Assembly (NCBI GenBank): GCA_009917555.1
Contig: QZDX01000025.1
Location: 1-49,873, forward strand
Origin: a bacterium 1XD21-13
GTDB taxonomy: Bacteria; Bacillota; Clostridia; Lachnospirales; Lachnospiraceae
Length of the DNA: 49,873 bases
Direction: 5' to 3'
Position 1 is the stretch's first letter. Each line of letters starts with the position of its first letter. The translations under genes were made by a program, and so were the position numbers. The notes below the pieces were generated by a model. It made no database searches. It saw only the letters and a program-made list of their open reading frames with translations, and was not told where the DNA came from. Positions 9,346 to 18,103 of the stretch are shown one piece after another.

Positions 9346-10014
9346 ATGGAAATTATGATTGTTGAAACCAGCGCCGTATCCTCTGCTCTTCTAAAGCAGC
9401 TGATCCAGGAGATCATCCCCGGTGTATCTGTTCACGAAATCATTGACAGCAGTTTGATCGATGAAGTCGTAGCCGGAGGAGGCGTTACCCCTCACGTGCG
9501 CCATCGCATGAATACTTATTTCAAGTTTGCAGAGGAATTGGGGGCGGATATTATCCTGAATCAATGCTCCTCTGTGGGAGATGTGGCTGCCAAGGCACAG
9601 AAGGCCATTCAGATTCCGATTGTCAGCATTGACAAGGGTATGGCTATCAAGGCAGTACAGACAGGCACACGCATTGGCCTGGTAGCTACCGTAGCCACAA
9701 CCGTTCAGCCCAGCAGCCGCAATATTCTGCGCACCGCAAAGGAGCTGGGCAGGGAAATCACCCTAACCCCTTATCTGGTAGACGGCGCTATGGATCTGTT
9801 GATCAAGACCGGCGATACGGAGACTCACAACAAAATGGTCCTGGGAGCCGTGGAACAGGCGGCGGCAGAAAATGATGTGGTGGTTCTGGCCCAGGGCAGC
9901 ATGGTTGTATTGGAGCCTCTGTTAACCCACCTGGAGACTCCGGTGCTTACAAGTCCCAGAATCGGAATCGAATATCTCAAGTCTGTAATAGACGGATTGG
10001 AGACGGAAGCATGA
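9346..10014 (+). CDS. Aspartate/glutamate racemase-superfamily protein with one cysteine
   Basis: A 222-residue protein of the Asp/Glu racemase fold: N-terminal MIVETSAVSSALL, a first catalytic-type motif NQCSSVGD with Cys74, and a Gly-rich strand GTRIGLVATVATT. Classical racemases use two cysteines. Here the second-cysteine position reads LAQGSMVVLEPLL and no other Cys exists, so a standard two-base racemase reaction is unlikely. Single-Cys relatives such as arylmalonate decarboxylase are known in this superfamily. It overlaps the acid sugar kinase gene by ATGA, so they are coupled and probably act on the same substrate path. The start has AAAGGAG. Confidence 0.85.
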   Translation: MEIMIVETSAVSSALLKQLIQEIIPGVSVHEIIDSSLIDEVVAGGGVTPHVRHRMNTYFKFAEELGADIILNQCSSVGDVAAKAQKAIQIPIVSIDKGMAIKAVQTGTRIGLVATVATTVQPSSRNILRTAKELGREITLTPYLVDGAMDLLIKTGDTETHNKMVLGAVEQAAAENDVVVLAQGSMVVLEPLLTHLETPVLTSPRIGIEYLKSVIDGLETEA

Positions 10015-11363
10015 TGACCCCTTATTTGCCCAACCATAAGCTGGTAGTGTTGGATGACGACCCTACTGGAGTTCAAACCGTTCATGACATCTACGTTTAT
10101 ACCGACTGGAGCTTAGAAAGTATTCGTGCAGGCTTTGCCGGGGAAGCGCCTCTGTTTTTTATCCTGACCAATTCCCGAAGCTTTACGCAGGAGGAAACTG
10201 CGCGGGAGCACGTCCTGATTGCCCTGCGTGTTTGGCAGGTATCCCAGGAGATGGGAATTCCGTTTCTCCTGATCAGCCGCAGCGACTCTACACTGCGGGG
10301 ACATTTTCCTCTGGAAACAGCGGTTCTGCGGCGTACCTTGGAGGACTGCGGCGCTCCCTCCTTCCACGGAGAGATTCTCTGTCCCTTCTTTTTGGAGGGA
10401 GGCAGAATTACCCGGAACAATATTCACTATGTAAAGTATGGAGAGCGTCTGGTTCCTGCTGGGGAAACGGAATTTGCCCAGGATAAAACCTTTGGATACA
10501 CCTCCTCCGATCTGCGGTATTATATTGAAGAAAAAACAAACGGACGCTATCGGGCCGAGGATGTAATCTCCATTTCCCTGGAGCTTCTCCGAAGCAAGGA
10601 TACAGACACCATTCAATCTCTCCTTTTAAAAGCTGCGGATTTTCAAAAAATCGTAGTAAACGCAGAGTGCTATGAGGATCTGGCACCCTTCTGCCAGGCC
10701 CTGGCCGCAGCCATAAAGCAGGGCCGTCATTATATGCTGCGATCCGCCGCTTCTATTGTAAAGGTTTTAGGAGGTGTACCGGATCAGCCGCTTCTCACCA
10801 AAGAGATTCTTTCAAAAAATTCCGGTACGGCCGGTCTGGTTGTCGTGGGCTCTCATACCCAGAAGTCTACCGCACAGCTACAGGCGCTTCTAACCCTTCC
10901 CGGTACAGAGGGAATTCCCTTTCATTCCGAGCTGGTTCTGGAAGAAGAAGATGTCTTTGCACAAGAGATTCATCGAGCGCGAAGCGCCTGTGAAGTGGCC
11001 ATGAAGCAGGGTAAAACAGCCGTTGTCTACACAGGAAGAACCCTCTTAGTTCAGGAGGGAGACACACAGGAGAGCGCTCTTTTACGTTCCGTTCGTATTT
11101 CTGACGGATTGCAGACCATCGCAAGGGATCTCACAGTGGTTCCCGCCTTTCTCATTGCCAAAGGAGGCATCACCTCCAGCGATGTGGCTGTGAAGGCACT
11201 TGGCGTCCGCTGGGGCTTTGTTTTAGGACAAATCAAGCCGGGGATTCCTGTGTGGAGAACGGGAGAAGAGAGCCTCTTCCCTGGTGTTCCTTATGTGATC
11301 TTTCCGGGAAATGTGGGTGAGGAAACCACCCTTCGTGAAATTGTGGAGCTTTTGACTGCATAA
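10011..11363 (+). CDS. Four-carbon acid sugar kinase family protein (DUF1537 type)
   Basis: A 450-residue ATP-dependent kinase. The N-terminal substrate domain carries the hallmark LDDDPTGVQT (about residues 14-23) and SRSDSTLRGHFP. The C-terminal nucleotide-binding domain carries KGGITSSDVAVKALGV and FPGNVG. Characterised relatives (OtnK, DtnK) phosphorylate D- or L-threonate or erythronate in four-carbon acid sugar catabolism. The usual partners, a PdxA2 dehydrogenase or OtnC aldolase, are not in this window; the partner is a single-Cys racemase-like protein. Translational coupling is by the ATGATGA overlap, and regulation is probably by the divergent RpiR protein. The exact substrate is unknown. 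Confidence 0.92.
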   Translation: MMTPYLPNHKLVVLDDDPTGVQTVHDIYVYTDWSLESIRAGFAGEAPLFFILTNSRSFTQEETAREHVLIALRVWQVSQEMGIPFLLISRSDSTLRGHFPLETAVLRRTLEDCGAPSFHGEILCPFFLEGGRITRNNIHYVKYGERLVPAGETEFAQDKTFGYTSSDLRYYIEEKTNGRYRAEDVISISLELLRSKDTDTIQSLLLKAADFQKIVVNAECYEDLAPFCQALAAAIKQGRHYMLRSAASIVKVLGGVPDQPLLTKEILSKNSGTAGLVVVGSHTQKSTAQLQALLTLPGTEGIPFHSELVLEEEDVFAQEIHRARSACEVAMKQGKTAVVYTGRTLLVQEGDTQESALLRSVRISDGLQTIARDLTVVPAFLIAKGGITSSDVAVKALGVRWGFVLGQIKPGIPVWRTGEESLFPGVPYVIFPGNVGEETTLREIVELLTA

Positions 11364-11403
11364 GCCTTTGCGAAAAAATAACGAAAATACATTTCTAATA
11401 TTT

Positions 11404-11503
11404 GATGTCCGGCTGTCTGCGTGCAGGCTGTCTCATATGGGCAGATACTGCCTAGGCAATGTCCATACAAAGCAGAATGCACGCAAACGGTCCGAACACG
11501 AAA
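11404..11503. repeat. Palindromic repeat element, copy 1
   Basis: An imperfect inverted repeat of about 100 bases centred on CCTAGG (11451-11456). The arms pair GCGTGCA (11420-11426) with TGCACGC (11478-11484) and the outer GTCCGG region with CCGAAC. It lies between the convergent kinase and dehydrogenase genes. The right arm read backwards closely matches the left arm of the element at 35174-35271, so the two form one repeat family. It may act as a two-way terminator. Confidence 0.75.
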
Positions 11504-11524
11504 TCCCAAAACCGCTGATTTCCT

Positions 11525-12889
11525 TTAGGAGAACAGTGTCTCCCGAATCACCTCACATACCGTAGGATGAGGAAATATCGTTCTCTTTATACTCTCCAAG
11601 GGAATCTTATTCTCAATCATCAATGCCAGAGAGTAAATGTACTCTGACGCATAGGAGGACATTAAGGCCGCTCCTATAATCACATTCTTTTGTGTGTCAA
11701 TGATAATCTTGCAGATTCCATTGCTCATTCCATTTTCCGCCACATGACGGCCGCTGAAATTGATAGAAACCTTCTTAACGGCATAAGGAACTCCCGATTC
11801 CTTTGCCTGCTCCTCGGACATTCCCACAAAGGCCGCCTCCGGGCTGGTATATACCACACCGCAGACCGCATCATAGCTCATAGTATCCGGTACTCCAAGG
11901 ATGGTATTGACAGCTACCTCTCCCTCCCGGTATCCCACATGTGCCAGCATAACCTTTCCGTTCACATCGCCGATGGCGTAGACATTCGGCACATTGGTCC
12001 GCATCTGGGCATCTGTCACAATAGCTCCGCGCTCCACCTGGATTCCAAGCTCTGCTAGGCCCTCAATATTGCTGTTGGCCCGCCGTCCTACACACATCAG
12101 GGCCTTGTCATAAGCGGCTACGTCGATTTTCCCGTCTCTTGTAAAGGTCACAACACCATTTGCCACCTTTGTCGCTCCGCTGGAGAGATAGAAGGTGACG
12201 CCCTTTTTCTCTAATTCCTGCTGAAGGAGAAGGCTCACCTCCCGATCATTGGGACCTAGTACCTTGTCCATCATCTCAATAACCGTTACCTTAGAGCCCG
12301 CCTCCTGGAAATAGGCCGCCATCTCGAAGCCAATGACACCGCCTCCTACGATCAGAAGCTTCTTTGGGATCTCCGTCATGTCAAGAATTTCATCACTTGT
12401 CATGACCGTTCCCTTTTCAAATTCCTCCTTTACCCCATCAATGGGCGGTATAACCGGAGAGGAGCCGGCTGCAATAATCACATTTTTTCCAAGAAAGGAT
12501 TCATTTTCCGTAGATACCACCAGAGCGCCATTTTCCTTGGACAGCCTTGCAGTCCCGTTCACTACCTTGACCTTTTTTCTCCGCAGACCCCCTGCCACAC
12601 CTTGTACCAGAGTCTTTACTACCTCGTTCTTCTTTTGCACAACTACCCCGTGATCCAGTGATACCTCCTTGGCCATAACCCCGTAAGGCTCCCCTGCTCC
12701 GTTGGCATAGTGATACATCTTGGCAGCATACAAAAGGGTTTTGGTGGGAATACATCCTACATTCAGGCAGGTGCCGCCTAAGCTTTTTTTCTCCACCAGA
12801 AGCACGCTCTTTCCATGGTGAGCCGCGTACTCCGCACTGTTGTAGCCCGCCGGGCCGCCGCCAATCACAATTACATCAAATTCCTGCAT
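11525..12889 (-). CDS. lpdA: Dihydrolipoamide dehydrogenase-like FAD/NAD disulfide oxidoreductase
   Basis: A class I pyridine-nucleotide disulfide oxidoreductase of 454 residues from the chosen ATG. The FAD-binding GGGPAGYNSAEYA motif is at the N-terminus, the redox-active pair GGTCLNVGCIPTK about 40 residues in, the NAD-binding GGGVIGFEMA centrally, the second FAD motif NVYAIGDVNG, and the dimer-interface active-site base HPTVCE at the C-terminus. E3 subunits reoxidise lipoamide in 2-oxoacid dehydrogenase or glycine cleavage complexes, but no E1, E2 or lipoyl protein is nearby, so its partner is unknown. Two adjacent ATGs (12892, 12889) follow GGAGGT; the second has better spacing. No lipoyl domain is fused at the N-terminus. 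Confidence 0.9.
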   Translation of the reverse strand: MQEFDVIVIGGGPAGYNSAEYAAHHGKSVLLVEKKSLGGTCLNVGCIPTKTLLYAAKMYHYANGAGEPYGVMAKEVSLDHGVVVQKKNEVVKTLVQGVAGGLRRKKVKVVNGTARLSKENGALVVSTENESFLGKNVIIAAGSSPVIPPIDGVKEEFEKGTVMTSDEILDMTEIPKKLLIVGGGVIGFEMAAYFQEAGSKVTVIEMMDKVLGPNDREVSLLLQQELEKKGVTFYLSSGATKVANGVVTFTRDGKIDVAAYDKALMCVGRRANSNIEGLAELGIQVERGAIVTDAQMRTNVPNVYAIGDVNGKVMLAHVGYREGEVAVNTILGVPDTMSYDAVCGVVYTSPEAAFVGMSEEQAKESGVPYAVKKVSINFSGRHVAENGMSNGICKIIIDTQKNVIIGAALMSSYASEYIYSLALMIENKIPLESIKRTIFPHPTVCEVIRETLFS

Positions 12890-13003
12890 CATTACCTCCA
12901 TTCCAGTTCCGCAATTTGCTGTCTCAAGGTTCCGTATAGCTCTATCATACAATCCTTACCTCATAAAAAGCAAGGTTATCTTTCGCAAATCCGCCCCCAT
13001 TTT

Positions 13004-13041
13004 ATGGAAAAATCCGAGGCATTCACCTCGGATTTTTCCAT
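13004..13041 (-). terminator. Terminator of the sugar operon
   Basis: The 16-base arms ATGGAAAAATCCGAGG and CCTCGGATTTTTCCAT form a strong hairpin with a short loop. It lies just beyond the FGGY kinase stop (13053) and upstream of the dehydrogenase gene, separating the two units. Confidence 0.85.
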
Positions 13042-13052
13042 TTACATACATG

Positions 13053-14540
13053 TTAACTATTTTGAAGAAACTTATTAAGCTGATAATATCTTTTTTCATA
13101 GATTTCCTGATAGATTTCATGCATTGCCAAATCAGGCTCAATGCTTCGTCCTCCGGATAAGCATTGAAAGGCTTGACACGCCTCCCCATAGCTATGATAC
13201 ATACCAGAGCCAACTGCCGCCATAACGGCTGCGCCAATAGGAGCAACATCTGCCACAGAGGATGCCATAATCGGGAGATTTGTGATATCTGCCACTATCT
13301 GCATCCACAAGTCACTTCTCGTTGCTCCGCCAAGGGCGGAGAGCTTCTCAAGCGCAAGTCCCTGCTCCTGCAATCCCTTTATCATCAAATTCAGTTCAAA
13401 GGCTACTCCCTCCAAAACAGCTCTCGTCAAATGACGCCTGTCATGAGAAAAGTCAAGTCCGTGAAACATCCCTTTCATACTACTGTTCCAGGAAGGATAC
13501 AGTGTGCCTCCAAGATAGGGCAGGAACATAAGGTGCTCCGCTCCCGGTGCAATATCCTCTGCAATTTCGGTAAGCTCATCATAAGAAATGGCTTCCGCAG
13601 CTCCCAAAGGCGCCAGTACATTATTTTTCAGCCATTTGAAAGCGGAACCGCCTGCGGGCGTGTACACAAAGCTGGCATAGGTATCCCCTACAATGTGCTT
13701 TGCCACGGCCGGATATGTATTCTCATCAAACATCGGCTTTGATGTAATGTTCATCAACACCCATGAGGTTCCCGTAGAAAGCATCGCATCTCCTGGGTGA
13801 TGTACACCTGCCCCCACCGCCGTACAATATTGATCCTGTGCACCGGCATATACCTTGATACCTTCCTTCAAGCCCAGGAGCCTGGCAGCGTCAGCCTTTA
13901 TCACTCCAACATAAGCTCCGCTTGGCACTAACTCTCCCAGCTGTTCCTTCCTTATACCCGCCATATCCAGTAAATCTGCATCCCATACTCCCGCTTCCAC
14001 ATTGAGAAGCTGAAGGTTTCCTGCGCTGTTTATATCCGTATAATATTCCCCCACAAGCAGATGCATGATACAGTCAGATACATTGCAGAAGGTAAGATCC
14101 CTTGTCTCCTCCGGCATATCCCGGCACATTTTATAAATTTGTATAAAGTTAAAGGAGGGTCCTAATTTCCATCCGGTTTTGCGGTAAAAGAAGCTTTCTC
14201 CATATTTTTCAATGAGCTCAGTACTCTCCTTTTCGCAGCGGGTATCCAGCCATGAAATGGCGTTGCCAAAAAATTCACCATTTGGTTTTACCGGAATCAT
14301 TGTGCCGCTTTGTACGGAAACACACATTGCCTCCACCCCATCACCCTTGGGTATGTAATTACTGCAATTTCGCACAGTTTTAATCATGGCACTTAAAATG
14401 TCATCCATGCTCTGCTCGACATAATTGGGTCTCGGATAAATACAGGCATATCCCTCATAGCTGTAGTGTATAATCACTCCTTTGTTATCCAACAATATTG
14501 TCTTTGTCCCTGTTGTACCAATATCAATCCCAAGAATCAT
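13053..14540 (-). CDS. FGGY-family carbohydrate kinase (xylulokinase-like)
   Basis: A 495-residue cytoplasmic ATP-dependent sugar kinase. The N-terminal ATPase strand is MILGIDIGTTGTKTILLD. The middle includes GAQDQYCTAVGAGVHHPGD and ATP-binding elements such as STGTSWVL. The C-terminal FGGY signature region contains LSALGGATRSDLWMQIVADITNLPI. The start at 14540 has GGGAGGGC upstream; an earlier in-frame start lacks a good site. It is the last gene of the ABC-isomerase-kinase operon and presumably phosphorylates the imported or isomerised sugar. Relatives act on xylulose, ribulose, erythritol and similar sugars, and the substrate is not resolvable here. Confidence 0.93.
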   Translation of the reverse strand: MILGIDIGTTGTKTILLDNKGVIIHYSYEGYACIYPRPNYVEQSMDDILSAMIKTVRNCSNYIPKGDGVEAMCVSVQSGTMIPVKPNGEFFGNAISWLDTRCEKESTELIEKYGESFFYRKTGWKLGPSFNFIQIYKMCRDMPEETRDLTFCNVSDCIMHLLVGEYYTDINSAGNLQLLNVEAGVWDADLLDMAGIRKEQLGELVPSGAYVGVIKADAARLLGLKEGIKVYAGAQDQYCTAVGAGVHHPGDAMLSTGTSWVLMNITSKPMFDENTYPAVAKHIVGDTYASFVYTPAGGSAFKWLKNNVLAPLGAAEAISYDELTEIAEDIAPGAEHLMFLPYLGGTLYPSWNSSMKGMFHGLDFSHDRRHLTRAVLEGVAFELNLMIKGLQEQGLALEKLSALGGATRSDLWMQIVADITNLPIMASSVADVAPIGAAVMAAVGSGMYHSYGEACQAFQCLSGGRSIEPDLAMHEIYQEIYEKRYYQLNKFLQNS

Positions 14541-14578
14541 GGCTGCCCTCCCGGTCCTCAGCAAATCCTTTTTCCAGT

Positions 14579-15472
14579 TTACTCCTCAAAAATATCCCGC
14601 AGCTTATCAACAGAATATTTTACTCCCTCATATACGTTTTCATCCGTGTCCTCAAAGGCAAAGCTCAGCTCAAGATATTGTACGCTGTCCTCTGTTCCTG
14701 TATTATGAAGCACACCCTTGATGATCTCCGGTGTCACAATCCCATCCTCCTCGTGCCGGAAATCCCAATGGCGATCCCAAAGGCCGTCTGTCTGCTGCAA
14801 ATGCATGTCACCAATATAGGACTTCAGCTCACGAATCCATAATTCCATATCTGCCTGCTTGCCCATAAACGGCTTGCAGAGCATATGTCCCCAATCAAGA
14901 AAAATCTGAACGGGAATTTCACTTACATTCTCCAAATCATGCATCAGCTCCAAGGAGCTTTCAATGCTGTTGGGGAACTCCGTAAACAGTGGAGTCGGCT
15001 CGATCTGAATGGATTGAAGACCCTTCCTGGCTCCATAAGCAGCCAATTTTTTCAGTCTTTCAACCGTTTCCTCATAAATCGCTCTGCGGCGCAGGGGATC
15101 ATAAGCATCTCTGTGTGTCATTCCGCCCAAGGCAATTCCCAGATGCTTTGCTCCCACCTCCATGGCAACGTCAATCGCTCTTTCATGGTAGGTCTGAATT
15201 GCGTCGCGAACCTCTCTGCTATGTGCCAGAAACTGGGGATAGGAATATGCCGCCATCCCATTGAATAAGGATTCAAAGGACAAGCCCTTTTTCCCAAATG
15301 CATCTCGATAGGCATTGGCAAGACGGTTGCGCATTTCTTCCGGCCACCATGGATCAATAAAATCCAGGTTGAACTGCCAATAATGAACCCCAAAGCCAGC
15401 ACAAAGCTCCGCCAGCTCCTCCGGGTCCTGCCAACGCTTTGCCGCAAATGATAAATTTAGTCCTAATTTCAT
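14579..15472 (-). CDS. Sugar phosphate isomerase/epimerase, TIM-barrel (xylose isomerase-like fold)
   Basis: A 297-residue TIM-barrel protein of the AP endonuclease 2/xylose isomerase-like family. Metal-ligand-like segments are visible: QIEPTPLFTEFPNS (Glu), FLDWGHMLCKP (Asp and His), GDMHLQQTDG (His) and YLELSFAFED (Glu). This is the ligand pattern of divalent-metal ketose epimerases and isomerases. Its ATG overlaps the permease stop by 4 bases, giving tight coupling. With the kinase downstream it suggests import, isomerisation or epimerisation, then phosphorylation. The particular sugar is unknown. Confidence 0.9.
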   Translation of the reverse strand: MKLGLNLSFAAKRWQDPEELAELCAGFGVHYWQFNLDFIDPWWPEEMRNRLANAYRDAFGKKGLSFESLFNGMAAYSYPQFLAHSREVRDAIQTYHERAIDVAMEVGAKHLGIALGGMTHRDAYDPLRRRAIYEETVERLKKLAAYGARKGLQSIQIEPTPLFTEFPNSIESSLELMHDLENVSEIPVQIFLDWGHMLCKPFMGKQADMELWIRELKSYIGDMHLQQTDGLWDRHWDFRHEEDGIVTPEIIKGVLHNTGTEDSVQYLELSFAFEDTDENVYEGVKYSVDKLRDIFEE

Positions 15473-16524
15473 TCCTCTTTTTCCTCCTCTTTCTTGTCAT
15501 TCCGCATTTTTTTCTGTTTTTCAAATTCAGCAGCACGCTCATTGCGCTGTTTCATCATTTCAGATATGGAGCTAAAAGAGATTGCCAATACGGTTACAAC
15601 ACCGCTGACTGCTGACTGCACATACATATTTACCCCAAATAGCACAATCGCATTCTGAATCACACAAATCACAGCAGCTCCAATCAGCGCTCCAAGGGGG
15701 CTGCCGATTCCACCTGTCAGCGAAACACCACCAATCACAGAGGATGCAATGGCATTCATTGCCCAATTTCCGCCAATGCTGGATTGTGCGGATCCCAAAC
15801 GTGCTACATACAGCATCCCTGCCATAGCTGAAATAAAGCCAACAATTGAATACAAAAGAATACGTATCCTGTCAATATTAATTCCCAATAATGCTGATGT
15901 CTCTTTGCTATTACCAATGGCATACACATAGCGGCCCGTCCTCGTCTTTTTTACAAAAAACAAGGCGCAGGCAAGTAGGATCAAGGTAATAATAAACGGG
16001 ACCGGGATGTAGGCTATATTTCCCTTTCCCAGAAAATGAATTTCTTCCGGGATATTTGGAATTGCTCTTCCCTTTGTAACCGCTAAGACAACTCCACCAT
16101 ACACACCCGACATTCCTATTGTTGCCACCATAGCATTTAACTTTAGCTTTGAAATTACCAAGCCATTTAAGGCTCCCAGGCCAATGCCCAGCAGCAATGC
16201 CAGCACAAATGCCAAATAGGGATTTACATTCCCCTCTACCATCATCAATCCGCCCATAACGCCGCATAATGTCGCAATATTGCCTACCGAAAGGTCAAGC
16301 TCACCAATCAGCAGCAATAAAGACATTCCAATTGCAATCATAGCGATAAAAGCCAGATCACGCACAAGAGACTGCAGGTTAAACAAAGTGAAAAAATATT
16401 CTGATCCTATGGAAACAATGATAAGCATCCCCACCAGTATCAGAGTAATGGCTGTCAGGCTATTGCCGCTTAATTTTGCCCACCCTGCTTTCATTTTACT
16501 TTTTAACTCGCCGTTCACTCTCAA
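15469..16524 (-). CDS. Sugar ABC transporter permease (RbsC-like)
   Basis: A multi-pass inner-membrane permease of about 350 residues in the BPD_transp_2 family used by ribose- and xylose-type importers. Around eight to ten hydrophobic segments are present, with the family motif GELDLSVGNIATLCGVMGG near residues 75-95 and the late GGVSLTGGIGSPLGALIGA. The C-terminus is long and charged (RNERAAEFEKQKKMRNDKKEEEKEE). GAGGTG lies just before a TTG at 16524, which is the start preferred here; a GTG at 16533 is possible. It follows the ATPase gene immediately. Confidence 0.95.
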   Translation of the reverse strand: MRVNGELKSKMKAGWAKLSGNSLTAITLILVGMLIIVSIGSEYFFTLFNLQSLVRDLAFIAMIAIGMSLLLLIGELDLSVGNIATLCGVMGGLMMVEGNVNPYLAFVLALLLGIGLGALNGLVISKLKLNAMVATIGMSGVYGGVVLAVTKGRAIPNIPEEIHFLGKGNIAYIPVPFIITLILLACALFFVKKTRTGRYVYAIGNSKETSALLGINIDRIRILLYSIVGFISAMAGMLYVARLGSAQSSIGGNWAMNAIASSVIGGVSLTGGIGSPLGALIGAAVICVIQNAIVLFGVNMYVQSAVSGVVTVLAISFSSISEMMKQRNERAAEFEKQKKMRNDKKEEEKEE

Positions 16525-16534
16525 TTTTAACACC

Positions 16535-18022
16535 TCAATTCGCTTGAGCCGGGTAACCGATCATTGCGTTCATAATGCTTTCTTTATTTGGATCCTTTGA
16601 GAATTCATCTACTATCTGTTCTTCGTGCATCACAATGATACGATTGCAGCACCGAAGTATTTCGTCAAGCTCTGATGAGACAAAGATTACGCCTAATCCA
16701 TTTTCAGCCAGAGTCTTCATCAGCCTATAAATTTCATATTTCGCTCCCACATCAATGCCCTTCGTAGGTTCATCCAAAATGATAACCTGAGGCTCTGCCA
16801 GCATAGAGCGTGCAATAATAGCCTTCTGCTGATTTCCCCCGCTCAAGGTTTGAATTTTTTTATCTAACCCCGGAGTCCTTACATCATACAGCTTTGCAAA
16901 CTCCTTTGCCTTTGCATCCTCCTGCTTTTGTGAAACCATACCATTGACTATCATATTTTTTATGGAAAGAATCGATATATTTCCCTTCACGCTCATCAAA
17001 GGCAGGATCCCTGTCCGTTTTCGATCCTCCGGAAGATACACCAGTCCTGATGCTACGGATTTAGCCGCACTGTTTTGATATACCTGTTTATTCTTATAGT
17101 AAATTTCTCCGGAATAGATCCGATCACTTCCATAGATTGCCCGCATGAGCTCGCTGCGTCCAGCACCGATAAGCCCGGAAAATCCCAGAATTTCTCCTTT
17201 TTTTAAAGTAAATGATATATCACGGAATCCGGAACCATATAAATGCTCCACCCTCAAAAGCTCCTCGTCCGTAACGCTGTCCGAATAAAACCGCTGCTCC
17301 CCGCTCAGGTGCTTTCCAATCATTTTCTGAATAATCCAATTTTCATCCACCTGCTTTACCAATGCGGTATCTATTTTTTGTCCATTCCGAAAAACGGTAA
17401 TGTCATCCCCAATGCGAAATATCTCATTCAGCTTATGGGAAATATAGACTACTGCAATTCCTGCTTCCTTTTGACGCTGAACTACCCGAAATACCCGATT
17501 GGCATCTTCCGTAGTAAGGCTGGAGGTCGGCTCATCCAGTATCATAACTTCATAGCCCTTTCGCATGGTAGCTCTTGCGATTTGAAGCAGCTGCTGATCT
17601 GCCACAGACAGTTCTCTTACCATCTGTCCCGGTCTTGCGTGAATTCCGAATTCCTGAATCGTAGCCACCGCAATCTCTTCCAGCTTACGCTGATGAATCA
17701 AGCCATTTATATTGGTCTGTTCAAAAGGGATAAAGAGGTTTTCCGCAACACTGAGATGTTGAAAAAGGTCAATTTCCTGAGGGACAAATACTACCTTTGA
17801 AAATAAGCCTCCATCCTCTTTTGCCAATCTTCCGCTTATATAAATCTCGCCCTCATCAGCCTTGTAAACTCCTGTCAAACACTTGATGAGTGTGCTTTTT
17901 CCCGCACCATTCTCTCCTACAATGCAATGGATTCTTCCCTGTTCAAATGAAATATCAATCCTGTCAAGTGCTACAACACCAGGGAAAATCTTGGTCAAGC
18001 CCTTTGCTTCAAGTACTTTCAT
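16535..18022 (-). CDS. Sugar ABC transporter ATP-binding protein (RbsA-like, two ATPase halves)
   Basis: A 495-residue duplicated ATPase typical of monosaccharide importers. The N-terminal half has Walker A GENGAGKST, signature ELSVADQQLLQIARA and Walker B VMILDEPTSSL. The C-terminal half has a degenerate Walker A GLIGAGRSE, signature LSGGNQQKAIIARSML and Walker B VIILDEPTKGID. A degenerate second P-loop is normal for RbsA-type proteins. It energises the adjacent permease and is preceded by a 32-base hairpin after the binding-protein gene, which may tune relative expression. Confidence 0.96.
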   Translation of the reverse strand: MKVLEAKGLTKIFPGVVALDRIDISFEQGRIHCIVGENGAGKSTLIKCLTGVYKADEGEIYISGRLAKEDGGLFSKVVFVPQEIDLFQHLSVAENLFIPFEQTNINGLIHQRKLEEIAVATIQEFGIHARPGQMVRELSVADQQLLQIARATMRKGYEVMILDEPTSSLTTEDANRVFRVVQRQKEAGIAVVYISHKLNEIFRIGDDITVFRNGQKIDTALVKQVDENWIIQKMIGKHLSGEQRFYSDSVTDEELLRVEHLYGSGFRDISFTLKKGEILGFSGLIGAGRSELMRAIYGSDRIYSGEIYYKNKQVYQNSAAKSVASGLVYLPEDRKRTGILPLMSVKGNISILSIKNMIVNGMVSQKQEDAKAKEFAKLYDVRTPGLDKKIQTLSGGNQQKAIIARSMLAEPQVIILDEPTKGIDVGAKYEIYRLMKTLAENGLGVIFVSSELDEILRCCNRIIVMHEEQIVDEFSKDPNKESIMNAMIGYPAQAN

Positions 18023-18050
18023 GAATCATACACACCCTTTTTATTATGCA

Positions 18051-18082
18051 GTGGCGACAACCATAAAAATGATTGTCACCAC
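18051..18082 (-). repeat. Intercistronic hairpin between binding-protein and ATPase genes
   Basis: GTGGCGACAA (18051-18060) pairs with TTGTCACCAC (18073-18082) with one G-T pair and a 12-base loop. There is no T-tract downstream on the minus strand. Such hairpins commonly protect the upstream binding-protein mRNA and lower downstream expression; that role is inferred. Confidence 0.6.
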
Positions 18083-18103
18083 TTATATCAATGCACCCTC
18101 AAA

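Noticed and set aside
11700-12650. Long open frames on the plus strand opposite the lipoamide dehydrogenase gene
   Set aside because: Antisense shadows; the minus-strand frame has every catalytic motif of the family.
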